Shown: positions 9,259-15,572, numbered from the stretch's first letter. The stretch: 17,212 nt of DNA from an uncultured Clostridia bacterium (GCA_947167435.1 CAMVIC010000007.1:1-17212), one strand, 5' to 3'. Notes: generated from the sequence alone by a model not told the origin. Program-made: numbers and translations.

Positions 9259-9609
9259 ATGGTTCGTAGAAGCAATGAAAAGACCGTAGAGGTCAAGAAG
9301 ATGTTTGACGGCGACGGCCAGGTGGTGCTCAACCACATTCTCAACGGCGCGGCCGAGATGTACGGCAAGGGGCGGGTCTTTTCCCTGGCGCATCTGGAGC
9401 CGGGCTGTGAGATCGGCTGGCACGTGCACCAGGGCGACGGAGAGACCTATTTCATCGTCCGGGGCCGGGGCCTGTACAACGACAACGGCCGGACCGTGGA
9501 GGTGGGCCCCGGAGACGTGACCTTTGTGGACGCCGGGGAGGGCCATTCCCTGCGCTGCCTGGGTGACGAACCCCTGGAGGCCGTGGCGCTGATTCTGTAT
9601 AAAGACTGA
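9259..9609 (+). CDS. Small cupin-domain protein
   Basis: A single cupin barrel of 116 residues. Motif 1 is visible as GWHVHQGDGETYFIVRGRG, with two His (HVH) and the Glu as expected metal ligands. Motif 2 is GDVTFVDAGEGHSL with the fourth ligand His. Such proteins bind a divalent metal and act as sugar or small-acid isomerases, dioxygenases or sensors; the substrate cannot be read from sequence. It starts 12 bases after the LUD gene, with its ribosome binding site GAGGT overlapping the LUD stop codon, so the two are surely co-transcribed and probably translationally coupled. A strong terminator follows. Confidence 0.88.
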   Translation: MVRRSNEKTVEVKKMFDGDGQVVLNHILNGAAEMYGKGRVFSLAHLEPGCEIGWHVHQGDGETYFIVRGRGLYNDNGRTVEVGPGDVTFVDAGEGHSLRCLGDEPLEAVALILYKD

Positions 9610-9631
9610 TTCTTACAAAGTCTTATAAAAA

Positions 9632-9655
9632 GCCGCAGGGGCAGGCCCCTGCGGC
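9632..9655. terminator. Bidirectional Rho-independent terminator
   Basis: A perfect 10-bp stem (GCCGCAGGGG with CCCCTGCGGC, 4-base loop) is preceded by AAAAA and followed by TTTT. It therefore works on both strands and serves the plus-strand cupin gene and the convergent minus-strand secreted-protein gene ending at 9737. Confidence 0.88.
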
Positions 9656-9736
9656 TTTTCATCTTTCAGCTTATGTTTTCAGGAGGCGGGTCATCCACGG
9701 GCTTCTCCCCTGCGCAGTGCCAATTCCGCATTTCCC

Positions 9737-10834
9737 TCAGCCCGCCTGGATGCGGGCGTTGTAGAAGGAAGTGGTCCAGGAGATGGTAAACTCGTTGGCC
9801 ACCCGGGACTGCAGTGCCAGGGCGTCAAAGGTCTCCGGCTCGTCAAAATCGAACTGATAGGTCACGGTCTGGTTTTTTGAGCCCTCGGCAATGGAGAATT
9901 CCCCGATGTGGGCCCAGTTGCCCTGTTCGTCCCGGGCATAGAGGTACCAGCTGCCCCAGGGATAGCCGGTGTAGTCGGTGAGGGTGAAGTCCATGGTCAG
10001 GGTTACGCAGTCGTAAACGATGCTGTCCAGCAGGAAGGCGTGGGTCCACTGATTGCCCCGGATGTAGTAATTTTCCTCGCTCCAGTGTCCGCTGAGGGTG
10101 CCCAGGTTATAGCCGAAATCCTCGTCCCGTCCGGCGGAAGAGCCGCCGGGCCGCACGGTAGTCCAGCCGCTGCCGCTGCCATTGCCGGCGGGACCGGGCC
10201 CGTCAATCGGCATGTCGTTAACGCGCACATTGCTCAGCACATAGGCCATGTCGGACTTCTGGGCGGCGGTGATGGTCACGTCGCTTTCCAGGCGGAAGTC
10301 CAGCATGACGCCCTCGGCGATCATCTCATACAGCAGCTGGTCGCCCCAGTCGAAGGTGAGGACCTGATTGCTGCCGAAGGTCTCCAGCTTCACCACCGCA
10401 TCGGTGTTGCCGTTTTGCATTTTGCGCAGCAGCTCACTGCGCTCGGAGGCACTGGCGGCGTTCAGATCCCAGACGCTGGTGCTGATGTTGTCGGTGATGA
10501 GCTCCAGATAGAACAGGCCGTCCCCCGGCGTCTGACACAGCAGGTGCAGTTCGTTTTCCACCATGAAATCAATCATGTCAGAGGCGGTGGGGAAATAGTC
10601 CTGATAACGGCTCACGTTCTGAAAGTCCTCCTGCTGGCCGTAGTAGTCCTGTCCGAAGACCTTCCAGCCATAGGGGAAGCAGAGGTTGATGTCCATCCCC
10701 TGGGAGTGGAGCAGCAGCGCGTCGTCCCGCAGGACGGTGACGGTGTCCGCCTCATCGGAGGCGGCGAAGGCGGCGGGCGCGGCAAGACTCATGACGAAAA
10801 GCAGCGCCAGGGCCAGGCTCAGGCATTTTTTCAT
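9737..10834 (-). CDS. Secreted two-domain protein of unknown function
   Basis: Exported protein of 365 residues whose family I do not recognise. Residues 1-24 form a signal peptide ending AAFA. Residues about 30-205 form one domain (including INLCFPYGWKVFG and LHLLCQTPGDGLFYLELI) reminiscent of PsbP/DUF1795-type folds, which is a weak guess. A Gly/Pro/Ser linker covers 211-235. The C-terminal domain (about 240-363) shares spaced motifs with the three repeats of the upstream gene: a (Tyr/Thr)-(Asp/Asn)-Cys motif (Cys276) and LYARDEQGNWAHIGEFSI matched to LYIRVNGGWIKYGTFDI. I start at the ATG at 10832-10834, which has AGGAGG 6 bases upstream; the open frame extends 12 codons further. It lies 87 bp downstream of the triple-repeat gene and is probably co-expressed with it. 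Confidence 0.75.
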   Translation of the reverse strand: MKKCLSLALALLFVMSLAAPAAFAASDEADTVTVLRDDALLLHSQGMDINLCFPYGWKVFGQDYYGQQEDFQNVSRYQDYFPTASDMIDFMVENELHLLCQTPGDGLFYLELITDNISTSVWDLNAASASERSELLRKMQNGNTDAVVKLETFGSNQVLTFDWGDQLLYEMIAEGVMLDFRLESDVTITAAQKSDMAYVLSNVRVNDMPIDGPGPAGNGSGSGWTTVRPGGSSAGRDEDFGYNLGTLSGHWSEENYYIRGNQWTHAFLLDSIVYDCVTLTMDFTLTDYTGYPWGSWYLYARDEQGNWAHIGEFSIAEGSKNQTVTYQFDFDEPETFDALALQSRVANEFTISWTTSFYNARIQAG

Positions 10835-10874
10835 TTTGTTCCTCCTTTTCTGTTTTGGTTTTGTCAGCAAAAGC

Positions 10875-10913
10875 GGCGCAGCAGCCCCCGCTCATAGCGG
10901 GGGTGACTGCGCC
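10875..10913 (-). terminator. Intercistronic stem-loop, possible partial terminator
   Basis: A 7-bp outer stem (GGCGCAG with CTGCGCC) encloses an 8-bp inner stem (CCCCCGCT with AGCGGGGG) closed by a 3-base loop. It starts 8 bases past the stop of the triple-repeat gene. On the minus strand the tail is CTTTTGCTG, a modest T-tract. Only about 40 bases separate it from the next start codon. Confidence 0.65.
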
Positions 10914-10921
10914 GGGCATGT

Positions 10922-12166
10922 TTATCGGACGTTGCTCAGATAGCCGTCCCAGGTATAGGTGTCGGTAGTCCGGTTGTGGGGCAGGACCACAAAGGCGTCA
11001 ACGGTGGACGCCTTGTCCAGGTAGACCTGGATGCTGTAAGCCTCATTCTCCCGGGGGATGTCAAAGGTGCCGTACTTGATCCAGCCGCCGTTGACCCGGA
11101 TGTACAGGTCGTGATTGCCCAGCTTGCCGCTGGCGTCGCTGTAACCGTAGTTGAAAGTGAAGGAGCGGCAGTTGTAGAGGGTATAGTCCGGCACGCAGAT
11201 GGGCCAGGTCCAGGAGCCGATGCTCTTGCTGTCGTTGCCGGAATAGAGCTCCACCACCTCGCCGGAGGGCCGGGAGGACAGGCTGCCCGAGCCGGTGACG
11301 GAGGAGGAATAGGAACTGCTGCGGCTGCCGGTGGTCTTGATCTCGTCCACAAACACATACCAGGTAAAGTAGTTCTCGTTCCGGTGCTCCGGCAGGACCA
11401 TGAAGCCCTCCACGCTGCTGGGCTTGTCGAAATACACCCGCAGGGTGAAGTATTCGCCTTCCCGTGGCACGTTGAAGCTGCCGTACTTGATCCAGCCGCC
11501 GTTGACCAGAATGTACAGGTCCTGGTTGCCCAGCTTTCCGCTGGCGTCGCTGTAGCCGTAATGGAACAGGAGCGACGTGCAGTCTGTGATCCGGGTCTCA
11601 GGATACAGAATGGGCCAGCCCCAGGAGCCGATCCATTTCTGGTCGCCGTTGGAATACAGGTTCACCGCGTCGTCCGCCCCTGTGGCATTGGCAAAGGAAT
11701 TGGAGGTGCCGGAGGGCGTGGTGGTGCTGTTGGAACTGCTGCGGGTGCTGCTGCCGATGACGTTATCCACATAGCAGTCGTAGCTGTAGCTCTGGGTGGT
11801 GCGGTTCTCGGGCACCACGGCAAAGGCCCCCACGCTGCTGGCCTTGCTGAAGGACACCCGGATGCTGTAATACTCGCCCTCGTAGGGCACGTTGAAGGTA
11901 CCGTACTTGATCCAGCCGCCGTTGACCTGGATGTACAGGTCATGATTTCCCAGCCGTCCGGAGGCGCTGCTGTACCCATAGTAAAATTCCAATCCGGTGC
12001 AGTTTGTGATGCTGCTCTCCGGATAAAGGACGGGCACCCCCCAGGAGCCGATCCATTTCTGGTCGCCGTTGGTGTAGAGTGCGATCTCGCCGCTGTCGGC
12101 CAGGGCCATGGGCGCAAGGCTCAGCAGCAGGACCAGTGTCAGAACAAAGGCCAGTGTCTTTTTCAT
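10922..12166 (-). CDS. Secreted protein with three tandem copies of an unknown domain
   Basis: Exported 414-residue protein. The signal peptide covers 1-23 (ends ALA). It is followed by three copies of one domain of about 110 residues (28-137, 168-277, 305-414) joined by Ser/Thr/Gly-rich linkers (138-167, 278-304). Each copy carries WIGSW-like or SIGSW, a Cys after Tyr/Thr and Asn/Asp (56, 196, 333), GYS(S/D)ASG(R/K)LGN, DLYI, VNGGWIKYG and a (V/I)LP-type segment near the end. High aromatic and beta-branched content suggests a beta-sandwich, perhaps ligand- or carbohydrate-binding, which is inference. I recognise no named family. No transmembrane helix, sortase motif or catalytic motif is seen. 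The start has GGGAGAGGA upstream and the promoter is at 12212-12241. Confidence 0.85.
   Translation of the reverse strand: MKKTLAFVLTLVLLLSLAPMALADSGEIALYTNGDQKWIGSWGVPVLYPESSITNCTGLEFYYGYSSASGRLGNHDLYIQVNGGWIKYGTFNVPYEGEYYSIRVSFSKASSVGAFAVVPENRTTQSYSYDCYVDNVIGSSTRSSSNSTTTPSGTSNSFANATGADDAVNLYSNGDQKWIGSWGWPILYPETRITDCTSLLFHYGYSDASGKLGNQDLYILVNGGWIKYGSFNVPREGEYFTLRVYFDKPSSVEGFMVLPEHRNENYFTWYVFVDEIKTTGSRSSSYSSSVTGSGSLSSRPSGEVVELYSGNDSKSIGSWTWPICVPDYTLYNCRSFTFNYGYSDASGKLGNHDLYIRVNGGWIKYGTFDIPRENEAYSIQVYLDKASTVDAFVVLPHNRTTDTYTWDGYLSNVR
10925..11254 (-). repeat. Domain repeat, copy 3 (C-terminal)
   Basis: Codons 305-414 of the triple-repeat gene. This is the most diverged copy at its start (NDSKSIGSWTWP), but it keeps VNGGWIKYG encoded by DNA almost identical to the other copies. 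Confidence 0.85.
11336..11665 (-). repeat. Domain repeat, copy 2 (middle)
   Basis: Codons 168-277. It opens with the same NGDQKWIGSWG as copy 1, encoded by nearly identical DNA (11628-11650 against 12048-12070). Confidence 0.88.
11756..12085 (-). repeat. Domain repeat, copy 1 (N-terminal)
   Basis: Codons 28-137, directly after the signal peptide. It carries an extra Cys (residue 131) near its end that the other two copies lack. Confidence 0.88.
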
Positions 12167-12211
12167 GGGTCCTCTCCCTTTCTCGTTTTTTTCCGGATTT
12201 ACGCTGCTTTA

Positions 12212-12241
12212 ATTGTACCATTCCCTGCCGCCGGCTGTCAA
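12212..12241 (-). promoter_or_regulatory. sigma-A promoter of the secreted-protein pair
   Basis: On the minus strand a perfect TTGACA (12236-12241), an 18-bp spacer and TACAAT (12212-12217) with TG one base before the -10. Transcription would start near 12205, giving a leader of about 40 nt. The 11-base segment ATGGTACAATT is identical to that of the LUD promoter. Confidence 0.8.
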
Positions 12242-12263
12242 CGAGACGCAGCGAGCAGAAAGC

Positions 12264-12481
12264 GAAAAAGGAGAACTTTTTCATGCCGGGTTGCTATCTT
12301 CCTTGGTATAACGCTGCATCCGCGCCCGCGACTGCGGGCACAGCGGGCGTATGCCCGCGCCGGGCGATTCCGCCCGGCGGATGCGATGTTGCACCTTTGT
12401 TCCGCGGCTGCCGCAGACGCGGCAGCCGCGACTGCAAATTTCCTCCCGAAATTTACAGGCCGCGCGGTTGACACCGCGCGG
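12264..12481. other. Array of seven inverted repeats with a cloverleaf-like junction
   Basis: The divergent gap between the secreted-protein promoter and the EF-G-like gene contains no credible gene but holds consecutive perfect stems. H1 is 12264-12270/12276-12282 (7 bp). H2 is 12324-12329/12334-12339 (6 bp, loop GACT). H3 is 12343-12348/12353-12358 (6 bp, loop GTAT). H4 is 12359-12366/12371-12378 (8 bp, loop ATTC). H5 is 12403-12414/12419-12430 (12 bp, loop AGAC). H6 is 12436-12442/12448-12454 (7 bp). H7 is 12460-12467/12474-12481 (8 bp). An outer stem 12316-12321/12379-12384 encloses H2-H4, making a four-way junction. No known RNA family or transposon is recognised. Confidence 0.7.
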
Positions 12482-12496
12482 AACATTCGGTATAAT
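12468..12496 (+). promoter_or_regulatory. Consensus sigma-A promoter of the EF-G-like gene
   Basis: Perfect TTGACA (12468-12473), a 17-bp spacer and perfect TATAAT (12491-12496). The -35 box forms the loop between two identical 8-bp palindromes CCGCGCGG (12460-12467 and 12474-12481). Transcription would start near 12503, leaving a leader of about 70 nt. This is the strongest promoter in the window by consensus, fitting a highly expressed translation factor. Confidence 0.9.
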
Positions 12497-12571
12497 AAAT
12501 CGGACATGCTGTAACTCTTTTTGCAGTACAAATGTTTCTTGACTATATACTTGACAGAGAGGAAGCAACAC

Positions 12572-14584
12572 ATGGAAACCAAAAACATTCGCAACATCGC
12601 CCTCCTCGGCCACGGCAACAGCGGCAAAACCAGCCTTGCCGAGAGCATGCTCTTCGTCACCGGCGCCCTTGACCGTATGGGCAAGGTCAGCGACGGCAAC
12701 ACCGTCTGCGACTATGACGCAGAAGAGATCAAGCGCCAGATCACCATCGCCGCTTCTGTGGCTCCCGTCAGCTTCGGCGGCGCGAAAATCAACGTTCTGG
12801 ACTGCCCGGGCTACTTCGACTTCGTGGGCGAGGTTCTCTGCGCCCTGCGCGCGGTTGAGGCCGGCTTCATCCTGGTCTCCGCCAAGGACGGCATCTCCGT
12901 TGGTGCCGAGCGCAGCTGGAAATATCTGAAGGCTGCCAATCTGCCCACCGCCTTCGTCGTGTCCAAGGCTGACGAGGAGCACGGCGACTACTTCGCCGTG
13001 GTAGAGGCCCTGCGCGCCAAGTACGGCAGCATCGTGGCCCCCGTCACCATCCCCACCTCCGACGGCAAGGGCGTCATCGACCTGGTGCACAACGTGTGCT
13101 ACACCACCAACGGCGCCAAGACCGTCAAGGGTGCCGTTCCCGCAGCCGACGCCGGCCATGTGGAAGACCTGCGCATGGAGCTGATGGAGACCGCCGCCGG
13201 CGCCACCGAGGAACTCATGGAGAAGTTCTTCGAGACCATGGAGCTGGATGAGGCCGACATGGTCGCCGGCATCAAGGCCGGCATGAAGGACCGGAGCGTC
13301 GTCCCCGTCTTCGCCAGCGCCGCCATGCAGAACATCGGCACCGACGCCCTGCTGCAGGGCATCGTGGACTACGTTCCCAATCCCGCCGAGATGGACGGCA
13401 TCGATCCCGCCGGTCCCGTGCTGGGCTTCGTGTTCAAGACCGTGTCCGACCAGTTCGGCAAGTACAGCTTTGTCAAGGTCATGAAGGGCACCATCACCTC
13501 CGACCTGTCCCTGCGCAACGTGCGCGCCTCCAGCACCGATAAGCTGGGCCGCCTGTACACCGCCTGCGGCAAGAAGATGACCGAGGTCAAGGACGCCTGC
13601 TGCGGCGACATCGTGGCCATCGGCAAGATGGACTGGAAGACCGGCGACACCGTGTGCGATCCCAAGAACGAGGTTGAGCTGCCCGCCATCGAGATTCCCG
13701 AGCCCTGCTACAGCGTGGCCATCGCCCCCAAGACCAAGGGCCAGGACGACAAGGTTGCGACCGGCCTTGCCCGTCTGAACGAGGAAGACATCTCCTTCAC
13801 TCTGGTCAACAACGCCGAGACCCACCAGATGGTCATCTCCGGCGCCGGCGACATTCAGGTGGACGTGCTGTGCGCCAAGCTCAAGAGCCGCTTCGGCGTG
13901 GACACCGAGCTGATGCCCGCCCGCGTGGCCTACCGCGAGAAGATCAAGGGCAAAGTGGAGGCCCACGGCCGCCACAAGAAGCAGTCCGGCGGCTCCGGCC
14001 AGTTCGGTGACGTGTGGATCCGCTTCGAGCCTCAGGAGGAGCAGGACGAGATGATCTTCGCCGAGGAGGTCTTCGGCGGCTCCGTTCCCAAGAACTTCTT
14101 CCCCTCTGTGGAAAAGGGTCTGCGCAACGCCGTGGTCAAGGGCGTTCTGGCCGGCTACCCGCTGGTTGGCCTGAAGGCCACCCTGTACGACGGTTCCTAC
14201 CACCCCGTCGACTCCAACGATATGGCCTTCCAGACCGCTGCGCGTCTTGCCTACCAGGACGGCATCCCCAAGGCCAAGCCCACCATTCTGGAGCCCATCG
14301 GCCTGCTGAAGGTCACCATTCCCGACGCGAATCTGGGCGATATCATGTCTGATATCAGTTCCAAGCGCCGCGGTACCGTGCTGGGCATGAACGCCGAGGA
14401 CGGCATGCAGATCGTGGAGGCTGAGGTCCCCATGGCCGAGATGGGATCCTACACCATCGACCTGCGCTCCATGACCCAGGGCCGCGGTTCCTTCACCCTC
14501 AAGTTCGTGCGTTACGAGGAGGCCCCCGGCAACGTGCAGCAGAAGGTCATTGAAGAGGCCAAGGCGCTGGAAGAGAAGGAATAA
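12572..14584 (+). CDS. EF-G-like translational GTPase (EF-G2 type)
   Basis: Translational GTPase of 670 residues, slightly shorter than canonical EF-G (about 690-700). The five-domain EF-G layout is present: a GTPase domain with P-loop GHGNSGKT (13-20), switch I RQITIAA (55-61), DCPGYFDF (77-84) and SKAD (131-134); domain II (about 260-345); then domains III-V including KKQSGGSGQFGDVWI and the C-terminal SKRRGTVLGM. Canonical EF-G reads AHIDAGKT, DTPGH and NKMD, so this is an EF-G paralogue rather than the main translocase. The catalytic His is replaced by Tyr81, and Asn of NKxD by Ser131. I start at the ATG at 12572 after GAGAGGAAG; the frame is open to 12521 but the added residues are not EF-G-like. 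Its exact role in translocation or ribosome recycling is unknown. Confidence 0.9.
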   Translation: METKNIRNIALLGHGNSGKTSLAESMLFVTGALDRMGKVSDGNTVCDYDAEEIKRQITIAASVAPVSFGGAKINVLDCPGYFDFVGEVLCALRAVEAGFILVSAKDGISVGAERSWKYLKAANLPTAFVVSKADEEHGDYFAVVEALRAKYGSIVAPVTIPTSDGKGVIDLVHNVCYTTNGAKTVKGAVPAADAGHVEDLRMELMETAAGATEELMEKFFETMELDEADMVAGIKAGMKDRSVVPVFASAAMQNIGTDALLQGIVDYVPNPAEMDGIDPAGPVLGFVFKTVSDQFGKYSFVKVMKGTITSDLSLRNVRASSTDKLGRLYTACGKKMTEVKDACCGDIVAIGKMDWKTGDTVCDPKNEVELPAIEIPEPCYSVAIAPKTKGQDDKVATGLARLNEEDISFTLVNNAETHQMVISGAGDIQVDVLCAKLKSRFGVDTELMPARVAYREKIKGKVEAHGRHKKQSGGSGQFGDVWIRFEPQEEQDEMIFAEEVFGGSVPKNFFPSVEKGLRNAVVKGVLAGYPLVGLKATLYDGSYHPVDSNDMAFQTAARLAYQDGIPKAKPTILEPIGLLKVTIPDANLGDIMSDISSKRRGTVLGMNAEDGMQIVEAEVPMAEMGSYTIDLRSMTQGRGSFTLKFVRYEEAPGNVQQKVIEEAKALEEKE

Positions 14585-14599
14585 TCCCATAAACACGTC

Positions 14600-14633
14600 C
14601 GATGCAGCGTCTCAGCAATGAGGCGCTGTATCG
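14600..14633 (+). other. GCAA-capped 15-bp stem-loop after the EF-G-like gene
   Basis: A 15-position stem (14600-14614 with 14619-14633; two G-T wobbles, otherwise perfect) is closed by a GNRA tetraloop GCAA. No T-run follows, so it is not a standard terminator. It may stabilise the upstream mRNA 3' end or separate expression of the two genes; this is inference. Confidence 0.55.
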
Positions 14634-14678
14634 GCAATCGGGCATATGAGCCGTGCGGCAGAGGGGAGTGTGCTCAAC

Positions 14679-15512
14679 ATGCGCGGCAAGTGGAATCTTA
14701 TGAAGAATATCGGCTGGGCATTCTGCATCGGTCTGAGCTTTCTTGCCCTGTTCATCGGCCTCATTGTGGCGGGCTTCACCCGCTATGAGGGACCGCTGGA
14801 GCGGGGCGGCGTTCAGCTGAGCGGCCAAAAGGCCGAGAGCGTCGTGATTGCCGCCACTCCCGCGCCCGCCGCTCCCGACGGAACGGGCGAGCTGCTCACC
14901 GTACCGGAGACCGCCGACGCCGGCCAGGCCTATATCGATTCCCTCACCTTCCTGTGCGACGGCGCGATCATCGGCCTTCGGGACTACGCTCTGCTCTCCG
15001 GCGGCGCCGAGAGCCAGCAGATCTGGGCCACCCGCGCCGGCAACGTACCCGCGGACAGTCTGGCCAGCTTCACCATCATCTACCCGGGCGACGGTTCCAT
15101 TGTCACCCCTGCCTCCGCGGCCATGATCACCAAGCCCTCCCGCCTGGTGATCACCCTCAGCAGCGACTCTCTGGCCGACACGGACCAGGACCGCTTCATC
15201 GCGGATTACACCAGCCTGGTGAAGGAGATCCGCAGCTACAGCCCCGACACCGTCATCATTCTCTGCTCCCTCACCGGCGTGACGCCCAGCTACAACGGCG
15301 CGGACGGGTTGAACAACCTGGCCATCCAGAACGCCAACGAGTGGATCCAGCAGGTCTGCCTGAACACGGGCTCCTACTACGCGGACACCGCCTCCGCCGT
15401 ATGCGACAGCAGCAGCGGACTGATGAGCGAGTATGCCTCCGCCAACGGCAAGACCATCAACTCGGCGGGTCTGGCAAAGATTCTGGATTATCTTCGCTCT
15501 CATGCGGTTTAA
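14679..15512 (+). CDS. Membrane-anchored SGNH-hydrolase-like protein, probably catalytically inactive
   Basis: A protein of 277 residues with a short cytoplasmic N-terminus, one membrane helix (about 11-33), a linker with a TPAPAAP segment, then an extracellular domain (about 84-277) whose layout follows SGNH/GDSL hydrolases. The landmarks are altered. Block I, normally FxGDSxT, reads FLCDGAI (91-97). Block III, normally GxND, reads SSDS (161-164). Block V, normally DGxHL, reads NGKTI (256-260). The nucleophile Ser, the oxyanion Asn and the Asp-His pair are therefore all missing at the expected positions. I chose the ATG at 14679 because GGGGAG lies about 10 bases upstream; an ATG at 14646 is possible. 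It sits 94 bp after the EF-G-like gene, and a terminator follows. Fold assignment is by pattern recognition and is moderately sure. Confidence 0.7.
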   Translation: MRGKWNLMKNIGWAFCIGLSFLALFIGLIVAGFTRYEGPLERGGVQLSGQKAESVVIAATPAPAAPDGTGELLTVPETADAGQAYIDSLTFLCDGAIIGLRDYALLSGGAESQQIWATRAGNVPADSLASFTIIYPGDGSIVTPASAAMITKPSRLVITLSSDSLADTDQDRFIADYTSLVKEIRSYSPDTVIILCSLTGVTPSYNGADGLNNLAIQNANEWIQQVCLNTGSYYADTASAVCDSSSGLMSEYASANGKTINSAGLAKILDYLRSHAV

Positions 15513-15531
15513 GTCGGAAACAGTACCAATC

Positions 15532-15561
15532 ATGCGGCAATGAAAACTTGCCGCATAATTT
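15532..15561 (+). terminator. Terminator after the SGNH-like gene
   Basis: A perfect 9-bp stem (ATGCGGCAA with TTGCCGCAT, 7-base loop; 15532-15556) starts 19 bases after the stop codon and is followed by AATTTAT. The T-tract is interrupted, so termination may be incomplete. Confidence 0.6.
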
Positions 15562-15572
15562 ATACCGGGAAG

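Noticed and set aside
12307..12312. TATAAC with TG upstream, a possible promoter firing into the hairpin array
   Set aside because: No -35-like hexamer lies at 16-18 bp upstream (the sequence there is GC-rich). Not enough to call without transcript data.
12310..12390. A tRNA gene in the cloverleaf-like junction
   Set aside because: Hairpin loops are only 4 bases, no anticodon or T-loop sequence (GTTCRA) is present, and the arms do not fit tRNA lengths.
12521..12556. Possible second promoter before the EF-G-like gene (TTGCAG, 17 bp, TATATA)
   Set aside because: Spacing is right, but transcription would start on top of the ribosome binding site, and the consensus promoter at 12468-12496 explains expression.
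12242..12571. CRISPR array
   Set aside because: The hairpins differ in sequence and spacing; there are no identical direct repeats with unique spacers and no cas genes nearby.
12281..14596. Long minus-strand open frame of 771 codons opposite the EF-G-like gene
   Set aside because: It is an antisense shadow with the same low-complexity His/Gly/Val/Leu character. Its C-terminal part only translates the intergenic hairpin region.
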